A DNA stretch of 64,000 nt from Wallemia ichthyophaga EXF-994. Lineage: Eukaryota > Basidiomycota > Wallemiomycetes > Wallemiales > Wallemiaceae. Position numbers and translations under genes: made by a program. The notes below the pieces were generated by a model, which saw nothing but the letters and a program-made list of their open reading frames with translations, was not told where the DNA came from and did not search any database. Positions 35,177-48,041 of the stretch are shown piece after piece. The stretch spans positions 372,001 to 436,000 of the forward strand of contig NW_008806278.1 of assembly GCF_000400465.1 (NCBI RefSeq), written 5' to 3'. Position 1 is the first letter of the stretch. Every line of letters starts with the position of its first letter.

Positions 35177-36365
35177 CTACTCAAACTCCCCTGCTGCTTT
35201 AACCATCTCCGGCTCCTCACCTGACCTCTTAAGCGCGTAGATCGAACCATCTGCGTTCCTTATAGTTACCGTGCCATCTACATTTCCAAAGTACGCGGCA
35301 TCTGTCATGTCACAGAACAGTCCTACTTCCATTATACCTGTAAGCATCTTGATCTTAGACAGCAGCAACTCAGGATCACTGAATCTGTGTTCATCAAACT
35401 GTGCATCGATAACGAAACATCCATTGTCTGTGACCACTGGACCTGCTTTCGCCTTACCCATACGCAGCTTTGCCGATTCGCAGCCCTCAATCCGCTCGAG
35501 ATTGACCATCACTTTAGCATATGCGAATGGTGCGACTTCCACTGGTATTCCCTGTGTCCAAGAGCTGCCCAAGATGGCCGAGTTTTTGCGATAGTCAGCA
35601 ACGATAATGAATCTCCTTGAAGCTTCTGCTAAAACTTTCTCTCTGAGATGGCAAGCACCGCCGCCCTTGATAGCGTTCAGCTTGAGGTCGACTTCATCCG
35701 CGCCATCGATATCAACGTCGATGACCGGGTACTGGTCAACGTCACCCAACGCAAGACCATTGCTGACGATGAGCTCTTTGGCTTGGAAAGACGTAGGAAT
35801 AAACTTTCTCTTGCTATTGACATGCTCGCCCTGCTGGAGGATACGCTCAACGACGAAAGGCACAGTGCTCCCGCTGCCTATAGCGATAACAGAGTGTTCT
35901 GGTTTGATGTAGTGGTCTACAGCTGTGACGTGGAGTGAGCAAAGCGTGACAATCACGTGACACTGCACACTACGCCGCACTCACCTGCCCACGCAGCGAG
36001 CTGCTTCGACTTTTCAATCATGGCCGCCTCATCAGCAGCCGGCTCAACATCGTACTGCCTTCTATCGCCGATCATCTTGCTCCTGACTGGCTCCAGGGGG
36101 AGGGCTACGTCATGGGCAGCGCTGGGAGCGAGACCACCGCCGGAAATTAAAGACAGCTTCCTCGAACGCCTTCCCCCGGATTGCGAGGCGCGTCTGGAGC
36201 GTGGCCCAACACTTGGGTCGTCGTCCTCGACTCGCAGCTCGTCGGTCTTGTTGGCCGCGTCGTCGACCGATTCGAACGGGTGTGGGAGATCTCTTAGCTT
36301 GGAGAATGACTGCGAGAGCGTGAGTGTTTGTGTGTTTGAATATTTTCCTGTTGATCTCTCACCAT
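35177..36365 (-). CDS. RKI1: ribose-5-phosphate isomerase A with ~100-residue N-terminal extension
   Basis: Catalyses ribose-5-P/ribulose-5-P interconversion in the pentose phosphate pathway. Core motifs: GIGSGST-like AIGSGSTVPFV, DVDIDGADEVD, KGGGACHLREK and the C-terminal GLFCDM. Proposed exons 36365-36363, 36309-35985, 35922-35177 (357 residues). The first coding exon is just ATG, followed by a 53-nt intron, then an open N-terminal region rich in Ser, Arg and Asp (SFSKLRDLPHPF, RSRRASQSGG) before the enzyme begins at IEKSKQLAAWA. Internal in-frame ATGs at about 36077 and 36020 would give the normal-length enzyme, so the extension is inference. Start codons of this gene and divergent GET5 are 42 nt apart. 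Confidence 0.85.
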
Positions 36366-36407
36366 CTTGTGCGTTTTGGCTGTTGGACGCCTACGATCAA
36401 GAGAGAG

Positions 36408-37240
36408 ATGCACGTCGCAGCGGATGAAAAGTCGATTAATTTTATAAGCGCTTTGTATAGGCGTGTACAGGCTAAGGATATTACCATCCCGGCCAACGCT
36501 AAACCGAGACTGAGTGATGCCGATAAGAAGCCGCATTTGGTGGATATTCCATTGGCAGATGTGCCGAGTGGGAGTGGGAGTGGCTCCAGCTCTAATACCC
36601 CTGCCACACTCAATCTCACCGTCAAGAACGTCAAAGCGTCTCAATCGGCTGAGATTTCCGTGCAGTCGTCGTCGACGATCGCTGATTTGAAATACAAGGT
36701 CGTTGAGGCTGCTTTGGCTCCTTCCGTGGGCGCTCAGCGACTTCTCCTCAAGGGGAAGGCATTGATGGATGACAAGTTGGTCAAGGACTACGACGCTCTG
36801 TCTTCAGGCGGTGTGTTGACTCTTATGCTGCGCGGAGGTGCACCTTCCACACCATCTTCAATTGCACCTTCAAATGCCCCTTCAAATGCTTCTTCAAATA
36901 CCCCTCCACCTCAAAAAATCCCTCATGTCGCCCTCACCTCAGCAGACAGCGACAGTGCACGCACAGCACCTGATCCAGCAGTCGACATGCACTCCACCAC
37001 CAAATCAGACTACGAAGCCACTCTCGCCGATTCAAGATTGTGGAAAAAGCTCGCTGCGTTCCTGAATGCAGAGTTTAAGAGTGACGAGTATGGAAAAAGA
37101 GCACTCGAGACTTTCTTTTTGGTGGGTGGCTGGGATTTGCCTTAAAATAATGCTGATACCACCTCCAGTCGATAAAATCAACCCTCTCACCGTCAGAAAT
37201 AGCTCGTATACGTGAAGAAGCTGGATTTGAGGCCATGTGA
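36408..37240 (+). CDS. GET5: GET5/MDY2-type ubiquitin-like protein of the tail-anchored protein pathway
   Basis: Exons 36408-37121 and 37169-37240; 261 residues. N-terminal Get4-binding-like region (SINFISALYRRVQAKD), a ubiquitin-like domain at about residues 65-145 (LNLTVKNVKA, LLLKGKALMDDKLV, TLMLRGG), a Ser/Pro/Asn linker and a C-terminal helical segment (LWKKLAAFLNAEF) resembling the Get5 homodimerisation domain. Get5 pairs with Get4 and Sgt2 to hand tail-anchored proteins to Get3. The start at 36408 puts the helix at the expected distance from the N-terminus. A last small exon completes the C-terminus. Confidence 0.8.
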
Positions 37241-37293
37241 ATGGTTACGGTGATGTATATGACTATATATCAATTATATATGGCTACAAAAAC

Positions 37294-38029
37294 TTACTTA
37301 ACACTCCACTTAAACCCCTCAGACGTGACAATAGCATCCATTTGCTCATCGTGCGTGTCGGTAGGTAGGGTGATATCGTGCAAAATCTGCTCGACGAGTG
37401 CGAGACCGAGGATAGTTGGAGGATGAAGAGCGAAACCGTCAGCATGCCTCGTTGCAGCCTTGATATAGCCATCGTAGAAGCCCATGCCATGGCCCAGTCT
37501 GTTGAAAGAGCCATCGAATGCGACAGCGGGTGTGAGGATGAGGTCTAGTCCTGGTGAAGTCGGTGAGAGTGCATCGTGGAGCGTGTGTGCTTGTGCCAAA
37601 TCAGGTTCAGGGATGCCCCACTTGTTCCTGTTTAGCGTCTCGAGGTGGTCGATGGAGGGTATGTTGAGCATGGACATGGTCTTGTGTGCGTTGGTGGGAG
37701 AGTGGGTGTTTCTCGGGGGTTGCCCCTGTGTCCGTGTTATTGGCACAAACAACTGCTTGCCATCGCTTATAATCTGCCTGGCTAATTCATCAGTCCTCAA
37801 CTCACCCAGAGGCATACTCAGGTAGAGGCTGATACGAGTGGAATGCTTGTATATATCCGATCTGCATATGTGCTGTTTTACGGCGTGGGCTGTGTGTAGC
37901 GTGAGTAGTGTGTGTAACCCGCCAAACAAACTCACACTGATCCTGAATCGCCGCGTCTGATAATCCATTCAACCTCCTCAATACACCCCTACGCAAGTCC
38001 TTCTTCGCTGTCTTCATTGCCGTATTCAT
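37294..38029 (-). CDS. FAU1: 5-formyltetrahydrofolate cyclo-ligase
   Basis: Exons 38029-37938 and 37861-37294; 219 residues, a normal length. Converts 5-formyl-THF to 5,10-methenyl-THF with ATP. Motifs: KKDLRRGVLRRL, ISLYLSMPLGELRTDEL, NRNKWGIPEPD, DLILTPAVAFD and RLGHGMGFYDGYI, the last being the family signature. The 76-nt intron uses donor GTGTGAG after GATCA; the nearer AAACAG acceptor gives the wrong frame, so the second (TATGCAG) is chosen. Two in-frame ATGs, 38029 and 38017. The start is 19 nt from the divergent calpain gene. Confidence 0.9.
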
Positions 38030-38048
38030 TGCCGCGTTCTCCGACTTG

Positions 38049-40531
38049 ATGACCAACGACGATGACCGAGCCGACAAAAGATTCCGAGACGCAATCCAGC
38101 TGGAAAGAGATGGGAAATATACGGAAGCATTCAGCGAGTATGTAAACACAGCCCAGCTGTACCTTGAGCTACGTCGTCGTTGTCCTTCCCCAGCCATTGT
38201 TTCCACCGAATCCACCAAGCCGATCGATACCATCACCACGAAATACCGCCTTGTGCTTGAACGCGCGGAGCGTACGAAAGAATTATGCAAGAGCGCTAAT
38301 CCCGTCAACCAGCCCCACTCGGCCGTGATCAACGGGCGTGTCTATCCGCAGTGGCGGGGGAGTAACGGAGCTAATCACAATCCCGCTCCCCTCCCTCTAC
38401 CCGCCCTCTCCACAGCCCAACTCCGACGTGGCGCGACATACCAGCGAATAGCACACACTGACGCGGCAATCTACACAATCTACACGCCAGACACACCCAC
38501 ACACACCACACACATCACACAGCACGATATCAGCGACTGCTCCGTCGTCGCCTCCCTCTCTGCGTGCCACTCCCACAATGGCCGCTTCGGCGGTTGTTTG
38601 GGTGTGAGTGCGCTGCACCCGCACAACGAGCACGGTCTGCCGCGCGTGAGCGACGAGGGAGTGTACGAGATACGTTTCTATCTCAATGGCGCGTGGCGGT
38701 GTGTCGCCGTCGATGACCGCCTCCCCCAAACCCCCCAAGGCGATTTAGTTGCTGTGGAGGTGGTAGCAGACGCTGCAGCACAAGGTATAGCACACCCAGT
38801 AGCAGCGGTTAGGACACAGATATGGCCGGCACTACTCGAAAAAGCCATCATGAGTCTGTGGGGAACGTATGAATTTAGCGGGAGTGATTCATCAACTGAT
38901 CTGCAGATGATTACGGGTTGGATACCTGAGCAAATCAAGTTTAATAGTTCTCTGTTCAAGCAGGAGAAGACGTGGAGGCGCGTGCTCGATGGCAGCAATA
39001 GCGGTATCTGTCTCTTAACTCTAGGCAGCAAGAGCAGGAGCGCTGATATGGCGCAGAGCCTCCTCGATCAAGGTTTCGTAGAGAATCACGCTTATGCTGT
39101 TAGTAGAGTAGCAGAAGAGGGCGACAGGAGGGTGGTGATTGTTGATGGACAGTGGCAGACGCGGGATCGCGATTATGATTATGCTCACACTCACAATCAC
39201 ATTCGGAATCAAACTCAATCGCTCTCCCTCGACTGGGAATACCTCACCGAGCACTTCGACACCCTCTATCTGTCATGGGATCCGGACATCTTCGCCCACT
39301 CTGCCACAACGTCTTTCACTATTGCAACTGAGACTGAGACTGAGACTGAGACTGAGGCAGGTAAGCGGAGCAACCCACTCGAAAAGTACCCTCGTTTCAC
39401 TGTTCAGGGTGGAGTGGGGGAGGTGTGGGTGTTGTTGACGCGTCACATTGGCAGGAGCGAAAGTAGCCAACTTGGCGACAACGGTGATCGCAGCGACAAA
39501 ACCGTCTACTCCGCCCTCCACACCTCGCGACACAGTACGAGTGCGCAGAATATGTACACCACCGACAGACCCAGCGACATTGTCCAAGACGCCAGCCACA
39601 CCAACAGCATCAACACACTCTCGAAACAAATCGTCAAGCGCGGTATGGACATTGGGGTGGTAGTGTCGCAGTTAGTGGATGACGATTGCAACTACAAATA
39701 CAACTACACACTCACAGCTTACGCTTCGTCTCCGCTACGTATTGCGAATGTGTCCGATTTGCGCGCCTACGGCTATTCGCGGAGGGTAAGTGATGATTGT
39801 AGAGCGCTTTAGCGCGATGAAAAGCCAGCCAGTCAGGTAAATCAGCTAACCACTTATAGGTTTCTGGCGCTTGGACAGTCCGCACGGCCGGTGGGCACAG
39901 CTCGACGCTTTCTTTCGGCGTTAACCCGATGTATGTTATGCGCATTGGTAAGTGTGCTGGCGGTGATGGATGTACACTTCGCCTTGTCCTCGAAAGCGAT
40001 AGGGATATAGCGGTGAATGTGAAGATAGTGTGGGGGACAGAGCGGGTGTTTGAGTTGAGGGGGATTCACATAGCGGGGGATTCCGGAGTTTATACGCACA
40101 AATTAGCAGTGATGGAGAGAGATCAAGTGGTGAGTGGGCGGGAGTACACGGTCGTTGTGTCGGCTTTCGAGGCTGGCCAACTCGCTTCGTTCACCCTCTT
40201 CGCTGACTGCTCAGCTCCCATATCACTTTCACCCCTCGCGCAGGAAGGTTCGGGATTGTTTGCCGCACCGGATACGTGTGGGGTGGTGGATAGACCATGT
40301 TCAGATTATAAACTGGATTTACCCAGGAAGAGTCGCGTTAGATTGCGCATTGAAGCAAGTTCGCAGGTGGAGATGGAAGTGGAGGGCGTTAGTCGGTGTG
40401 GGAGAATCTTTGATAGCCTCCTCGATTCAGGCATACACGTCGTCACTATCACAGGCGTAGGAGGGAAGGAGCAACCATATAAAGTGAAAATGTGGACAGA
40501 AATGGATAGTATTTCATTAAAAAAGTTGTAA
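38049..40531 (+). CDS. calpain-like cysteine protease, PalB/Rim13 family
   Basis: Exons 38049-39785 and 39860-40531; 802 residues. An N-terminal MIT-type helical hairpin (residues ~8-80) precedes the calpain core: catalytic Cys in ISDCSVVASL, His in FVENHAYAV. C-terminal half holds two beta-rich calpain-III-like domains. PalB/Rim13 cleaves the PacC/Rim101 transcription factor on ESCRT-III at endosomes in alkaline pH signalling. The usual Asn-Pro-Trp motif is replaced by Asp-Gly-Gln-Trp (VIVDGQW), so the third catalytic residue is not in the normal place. A GAGACT repeat encodes a Thr-Glu run near residue 430. Confidence 0.85.
39331..39361 (+). repeat. GAGACT hexanucleotide repeat inside the calpain gene
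   Basis: About five copies of GAGACT encode a Thr-Glu run. Being a multiple of three it can vary in length without breaking the frame. Confidence 0.7.
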
Positions 40532-40632
40532 TTACTAGTAAATGATAATTTTTCGCCATTGATTTGGTAGTAGTAGGGGTTTATAAACCATCTTCTTCAA
40601 AACACAGCCATCATCACCAAATAAACAGAGGC

Positions 40633-43600
40633 ATGGACATCGCCCATCCAATCAGCTCAAAGCCCAAGAGCGTCTCCTTTGGGTTTTTAACGACGGACGA
40701 GATAAAGAAGATTTCCGTGAAGCAGATTGTCAACCCGAATCTGTTGGATAACACGGGAAGACCGACAGCTGGGGGATTGTACGATCCAGCGCTGGGACCG
40801 TCAGATAGAGGGGATATGTGGGTACTTGTACAGTGCCAGTGATTCCCCCTCTCACGCCTTCCACAGCTGCGCCACTTGCGGATTAAGCTCATTCAATTGC
40901 CCAGGACACTTTGGACACATAGAACTACCCACTGTCAACTACCACCCACTATTCTTCAACCACTGCTTTAATATTCTCCGTGGCGTGTGTTTGTACTGCC
41001 ACAAATTCAAACTTGATCCTGCGGTGGTGCGTGGATTTGGAGTGGTATAACAGCAGCTAACAACAATTCCCAGGTCGCCAGATACGTCGCTAAACTCGCT
41101 CTCCTCGACTATGGCTTGCTCGATGAGGCTGAGCAAGTCGACCTCATTAAGCGTGGCGTTACTGACGCTGACGACGAAGAATCTGCTACCAAGCTATCCA
41201 AGAAAGCCCTCAAAGCCCTCGAAAAGGATCGCGAGCTTGACGCGTACAAGGATAGAGTCAATAGCTGGGTTAGGTTCAACATTCACAAGGCTCACCAATC
41301 TGGTAAGACAAGGGATGAATACAAGTCTGGCTTGGTCTACCAGACTAGGAAGAGACTTTTCCACCAACTATTCAAGCAGATGTACAGAAAGAAGTGCGAC
41401 AATTGTTCCGCTTACGCTCACGCTTTTAGAAAGGAAGGCACCATTAAAATTATTGAGTATTCACTTACTCCGAAACAAGAAGCTCATCACAGCGCTCTCA
41501 ACTTAAGCAGACCTGATGTTCTCAAAGAACAAGCTGCTGTTGATAAGAACGCAAGAGATGCTCTTAACGAACAATCCACTGCACACACTCAAAACGCTAG
41601 TAGCAGCGATGGCAGTGATGACGACAGCAGTGAGAGTGAAGGTGAGGGTGACGACACTCACTCCAATCCTCCACACTCTAATCAAGACCAAAACAACAAT
41701 CTTGACGCTGACGCTGACGAGGAGGATGATATAGCCGCTCTCAAAGCAAATAACAAAGCAAACGCAGCTGCTCTTAAAAGAAGTGAAAGAGTCATGCCAG
41801 CTTCAGAGGTTCAAAGTCATTTGCACCGTCTCTTCCAGAACGAAAAACCTCTCGTTTCAATCATTTTCTCACGTCATGGTCCTTTCCCTACTAGCGAAGC
41901 TATGGCCGATATCTTTTTCATGTCTGCCATCCCTGTTCCACCAACTCGTTTCAGACCTGCTGCACGTATGGGCGATGCTCTGATGGAACACCCTCAAAAT
42001 GAGCTTCTCGGTGCTGTCCTTCAAACTTCTTTGAGAATTCGCGACTACAATAATGAAATGTCGGCACTTAACGACAAAGAGTATGCTCAGACTATGGCCA
42101 ACAACAGTAGCCTCGGTGCCGATGGTGTTAAAATTATCAGAGATAGAACCTACCAGAGACTCCTTGAAGAACTCATCACCCTCCAACACGGCGTAAACTC
42201 ATTTATAGACTCGTCAAAGAATCCCGCACGTCTTCCGCAAGGTCGCGAACCAACACCTGGTGTCAAGCAAGTACTCGAGAAGAAAGAAGGTCTTTTCAGA
42301 AAGCACATGATGGGTAAACGTGTTAACCACGCCGCTAGATCGGTCATCTCTCCAGATGTCAACATTGAGACGAGTGAAATCGGTGTTCCACCTGTATTCG
42401 CAAAAACTCTCACCTACCCTGAGCCAGTAACCGCATTTAATGTGTCTTACCTTCGCAAACTCGTGATTAATGGTCCAAAGAACTATCCAGGAGCCAGCAT
42501 GATTCAGTACGAAGACGGCAGAATGGAGAGTCTCGAGAAGAAGTCTCAAGAGCAGAGGACAGCAATCGCAAACCAACTTCTCACCCCATCCAACAGACCA
42601 GATAATCAAAATAAGATGACAACACGTACTACGTCTATAAACAAGAAGGTCTTTAGGCACCTGAGAGATGGTGACCTTTTACTGCTCAACCGTCAACCAA
42701 CTCTCCACAAACCTTCTATGATGGCTCACAAAGCAAAAGTTTTGCACGGCGAGAGAACTATTAGAATGCACTACGCTAACTGCAAATCCTACAATGCTGA
42801 CTTCGACGGTGACGAGATGAATATGCACTTTGCTCAATCAGCCATAGCCAAAGCTGAAATGAAGTTTATTGCAAACAACGACAGTCAGTATTTGGTACCT
42901 ACTTCAGGTAAACCTTTGCGTGGTCTCATTCAGGATCACGTCGTTGCTGGTAGTTGGATGACTATGAAGTCGACCTTCTTTTCGAGAGATGAATACCAGC
43001 AACTACTCTATGGTGCACTCAGACCAGAGAATGACTATACTGGCGGTGGTCGTGTTCATCTCCTCCCACCGGCTATTTGGAAACCTAAGCCATTGTGGAC
43101 TGGTAAACAAATCATCTCTACAATTTTACAGAATATCACTCCAGCTAACGCTCGTGGTCTCAACCTTGAATCTGAGTCGAAAGTTAAAGCTGAGTATTTG
43201 CCAGCTTGGGGATCGAATGAGAACAAAGTTGTTATTTTGGATGGTGTAGTTTGCTCAGGTATCATTGATAGCTCTCAATTCGGTACATCCTCATATGGTC
43301 TTGTTCACTCAGTTTTTGAGTTGTATGGATCAGATATCGCTGGTAAATTACTCTCCATCCTTTCAAGACTTTTCACTAAGTACCTCCAACATCGTGGTTT
43401 CACTTGTAGAATGGATGATTTGATCTTGACGGACGATGGTAACAAGGATCGTGACAACATACTTCAAAGTACCAAGGGATATGGATTTGAAGCGGCCATT
43501 GACTCTATTGGATTGACCAAAGAGCAATCTGAAGGATCTGAAGGTAAACGTAATGTCCTGATGCGTTTGGAGGAGGTTTTGCGTGATGATGATAAATTGG

Positions 43601-46083
43601 CCATGATGGACCAGGCATCTACATCCAAGAATGAACAAATCAAGTCACAGATTCTTAAAAAGACGTTACCTAACGGACTTTGGAGACACTTCCCATCTAA
43701 CCACTTCCAAGCCATGGTTCTTACAGGTTCCAAGGGATCTGCGGTCAACGCTTCTCAAATTTCTTGTCTGTTGGGTCAACAGTCACTTGAAGGTCGTCGT
43801 GTACCAGTCATGGTATCAGGAAAAACTCTTCCTTGTTTCAAGCCATTCGAAACTGATATGAGAGCTGGTGGTTTCGTAGCTCAACGTTTCTTGACTGGTA
43901 TCAGACCACAAGAGTACTACTTCCACTGTATGGCTGGTAGAGAAGGTCTGATTGATACCGCTGTCAAGACTGCAAGATCTGGATACTTGCAGAGATGTTT
44001 GATTAAGCATTTGGAGGGTATCAAGGTGCACTATGATCATACTGTTAGAGATTCCGATAACAGTGTTATTCAATTCCAATACGGTGAGGATGCACTCGAT
44101 GTTACTAAGCAAGTTTACCTTAATAAGTACAACTTTGCTGTGAAGAACTACGACAGTATGATGAGGAAGTACAATCCAAAGGCACTGATTGGCAAGGTTG
44201 ATGAGGAAACTGCTGACACACACATGAAGAAGGCCCTCAAGAAGCCATACAAATATGCGCCAGCATTGTCAGAATTTTCTCCTTCAGTTTATCTCGGTTC
44301 TACCTCGGAGAAGTTCGCAAAAGCATTGGAAGAGTACGCTGAGAACAATCCAGATGGTCTACTTGTTCCACAATCATCAAAGAAGAGCAAGGTAACCGAT
44401 GCTGAGATTGAGATTCTCACCAAGAAACTCAAGCAGCAGGGTGGTGCTATTGCCAAACCTAAGCAATTCAAGAATCTCTTGAAGACTGTCTACGCTCGTA
44501 GTTTAGTAGAACCTGGTGAAGCCGTTGGTTTGTTGGCCTCTCAAGGGTAAGTGGGGTTCTTCCTACATTTTCCAAGACACTAACCGGCTATACAGTGTTG
44601 GTGAGCCTTCAACTCAAATGACGTTGAACACATTCCACTTTGCTGGTCACGGTGCCGCTAATGTTACTCTTGGTATTCCTCGTCTTCGTGAGATTGTCAT
44701 GACGGCGTCAGCTCAAATCAGGACCCCAGTGATGAAGTTACCTGTTTACGAACACATCACTGAAGATGAGATGAAGGTGTTTTGTAAGAACCTCAACAAG
44801 CTGACTCTTGCGGAGTGTGTAGATGATGTAAGGGTAATTGAGTCGCTCTCTTCAAAGACGCCAGAGAATGGCTTCTCTAGACGCAAGACATATAACGTCC
44901 ACCTCAAGCTTTACGATCCTGCTGAGTACAGTAAAGAGTATAACGTAGAGCCAATCGATATTAGCTACGCAATCAGAAGATTTTCGGCCATTTTGGATAA
45001 GGAGATCACTATCGAATTGCGTAAGGTGACTAGAGAACAAACAGGCTCAGCTGCCAATATCGGCAGAGGACAGAAATTGAGAGAAAAGCCGGGTGAGAAT
45101 GAAAACAACGAGGATGAAGACGCACCTGTGAGAGAAACGCAGAAAGGAGATGATGAAGTTGATGAAGGAGATGCTGAGTCACGCAAGCGTTCTGAGAAGA
45201 CTAAGGAGATAACATCATACTCTGATGAAGGCGAGTCAGATGAAGAAGAGAACAAGAAGGATAACGAAGATCACGTGGGTGATTCAGACAATGAATCTGA
45301 TATACAAGATGATAGTGAGCGTCAACGCAAACACTCAAAACAGCTCGGTGAGAAGCTTTCACAACTTGAGGATAAGATTGTTCAAACTTCTCACTACATG
45401 ACTAAGCTAGAGTGTGACCGTGAGGGTGGATATGTCGACTTTGAGTTAGAGTTTAGCAGTAAGGCACTTAAGATGTTGCTTGTCGGTATTATCGAGAAGG
45501 CTTGTCGTAAGACTGTTGTTCGTGAAGTCCGTGGTATCTCTAGAGCGATTCTCCTTGATAAGGAGAAGAACAAGGATGGTAGCACCAAGAAGCAAAGATC
45601 GATACAAACTGAAGGTGCAAACCTTATGGGTATCAGAGGATTTGGACAAGACTTTATCGATCTCAATCAGCTCTACTGCAACGACATTGATGCAATTAGA
45701 CGTACTTATGGTGTGGAAGCTGCTCGTGCATCTATCATTAATGAAGTTGCTGGTATTTTCCAAGTCTATGGTATCGGTGTTGACTTTAGACACTTGGCGC
45801 TGTTGGCTGATTACATGACATATGATGGAGGATACAAGCCATTTAATAGGGTGAGTGGGGGTGATATTAGCGAGGTTCTTAGCTGACATGACTACAGACT
45901 GGATTATCTGGCTCACCAAGTCCACTGCTGCGTGCATCTTTCGAGACGACAGCGTCTATTATCGCAGAAGCAGCGTTGTATGGTGACTTTGACGATATGA
46001 AGTCACCAGCGTCATCTATAGTAATGGGATCGGTACCAGAAGTTGGAACTGGATTATTTAACGTTGGAATTGCGAACAACTGA
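40633..46083 (+). CDS. RPA190: DNA-directed RNA polymerase I largest subunit
   Basis: Exons 40633-40817, 40867-41026, 41074-44546, 44596-45850, 45898-46083; 1,752 residues. Forms the catalytic cleft of Pol I, which transcribes 35S rDNA in the nucleolus. Zinc-binding [15 protein letters not shown], the invariant Mg2+-binding [21 protein letters not shown], bridge-helix region [24 protein letters not shown], and trigger-loop region [13 protein letters not shown] are all present. [18 protein letters not shown] at the N-terminus and acidic insertions at about residues 290-345 and 1450-1550 fit subunit A190, not RPB1 (there is no CTD heptad tail). All introns are 47-49 nt. Confidence 0.96.
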
Positions 46084-46169
46084 GACAACTGAAACAAATG
46101 AGAATATTTAATGTATTTATAAAAAATAACAAATGAATAGATTTTACTGGAAACTATCATGGAGTTGAG

Positions 46170-47860
46170 ATGAAATTCAATTGGATTTTGTTTGTTTCGA
46201 GAGCATTAGCAGAGCTGCTGAGTACACAAGACATAGCAGATAATCAAAGCTGCCAGAAACCTGAATTCTGTATAGCTAACGATACGATATTCGATGTTGA
46301 GCCACGGATTGAGCCAGGCTCAGAATTGGCAACACAGGTCAACAATTTTGATATAGAAATACTCTCAGAAATCAATAATTTAGATTTTATACCAACATCC
46401 ACACCTGCACCACTCCCAATTCCAACTTCACCGCTTAAAGATAGATTCAATCATGCTTCCTCTGATTGTGCAGCTGTTATTTTGCAGTCTACACCAAATT
46501 CATCTGGTGCTTCTGCCATTTTATCTGAAAAGAAGGATAGATACATGCTGACGCCATGCAACACATCAAAGCGTTGGGTTATTACAGAACTCTGCAATGA
46601 AATACGTATTGATACAATCGTATTAGCAAACTACGAATTCTTTTCCGGTGCTTTCAAAAAGTTTAGAGTTAGCGTTTCCCGCTCATGGCCAGTCTCTGAG
46701 GAAGGTTGGTTGCCTGTAGGTGAATTTAGAGCAAGGAACGTTCGAGGTGTTCAGACTTTCCAACTACCACGACCTACACCTGATTTCTATAGATATTTGC
46801 GCATTGACTTCTTGGATCATTACGGAAACGAGTACTACTGCCCGCTATCTTTACTTAGAGTTTACGGTGTTGATCAGATGGAAGCATTTAGATTGGAGGA
46901 AGATGTGGAATCTACCAATAAGGTTAATGAAGAAACACCTGCTGTCTTTCACGATGATTTCCAAGATTTGCATAAGTTCTTGGAAAGTTCTCAATTTCAA
47001 GACGACATTTATGCGTCTCCTGAGGAGATTGAAGCTTTTGAGAGGACATTATATCAAGAGGATTCTTATTCACCAGCAGATCCTGCCCCTGTACCACCTG
47101 TACCACCTGTACAACCTGTACAACCTGTACAACCTGCACAACCTGCACAACCCGCACAACCTGTCAAAAACGGTAATGAGACTGAAAACGGGGAATTTGA
47201 ATCGACCAGGTCATACTCCCCTCAGTATCAACAGCCTCAGAGAACGCCGTCGCAGGTAAATGCCGGTGAATCGATTTATAGAACCATCAACAAAAGATTA
47301 GCGACATTGGAAGCTCAGTCACAAATGCTTAGCAGGGCTCTCAAGGATTCAAGACTTGCTCAGAGGGGCCTAAGTGGTAAAGTCGAGTCACTTGCTCTGA
47401 GAAATGAAGTACGACTAGCTGAGACTATCAAGGTCTTAGATCAGTCACACAAGGAAACACAAGACGAGAGAGATAGATTAAAGTCAGAAGTTTCTTATTT
47501 GACATCTGAGGTAGGTGTTAAAGATATGCGCAGGCCAGTCTAACACTGCTCAAGGTGATGGTTGGGAAGAGATTGAGTATCGCTCAGATTGTTATATTGC
47601 TGGCAGTGGTATGTATCGGTATAATAACACGCGGGTCGACAACGACGATACGACCGCTGAAAAGGAGATTTAGACGGGATACATCGCAAGCCACGCCAAT
47701 GCAGAAAAGTACATCACTACCTCAGGGTGAGTATAAACCAAACTCAACAAGGTCTAGGGCTGCTTCCGTTCAAGGACTCAAATTGCAGCTCGATGGGGAG
47801 GATAAGGACAATGAACAATTTAATGCGAATCTGCCTGCATTCGTACATCAAAAGACTTGA
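46170..47860 (+). CDS. SLP1: SUN-domain protein of the SLP1/EMP65 type
   Basis: Exons 46170-47510 and 47555-47860; 548 residues. Hydrophobic N-terminal signal (MKFNWILFVSRALAELL), then a SUN-like domain at about residues 90-235 (DRYMLTPCN, VLANYEFFSGAFKKF, YYCPLSLLRVYG), a Pro/Val/Gln/Ala repeat linker, a coiled coil (residues ~370-445), one membrane segment (AQIVILLAVVCIGII) and a short basic tail. This is the layout of Slp1/SUCO, an ER membrane protein that protects soluble ER proteins with Emp65. The PVQPVQPAQP repeat at 47092-47160 is a 12-nt tandem repeat. Confidence 0.87.
47092..47160 (+). repeat. tandem repeat in SLP1 encoding Pro-(Val/Ala)-Gln units
   Basis: Repeating CCTGTACAA / CCTGCACAA units of 9 nt encode PVQ and PAQ, a flexible linker between the SUN domain and the coiled coil. 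Confidence 0.7.
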
Positions 47861-48041
47861 TGATATTTAACACCTTTAAAAGTTTTGTTTCAACAAGCCA
47901 TTAGTTTATTTTACTTGTGTTGCTTTTGCTAGCGTGGGATGCAAATTTTCACTTAGTGTAATAGAATGTTTACGCAAAGTGTAAGCTCAGCCAACTATCT
48001 AACAAAGTCATATAAAACGTCTTGATTTCACATCGTTACCA

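Noticed and set aside
34835-35240. ORFs of 68-111 codons on both strands between GFA1 and RKI1
   Set aside because: No start context, domain or splice signals; overlapping frames on both strands indicate chance, and part lies under RKI1.
36018-36427. Plus-strand ORF upstream of GET5 as its N-terminus
   Set aside because: It overlaps the RKI1 coding region antisense, and Get5 proteins begin shortly before the helical segment found at 36408.
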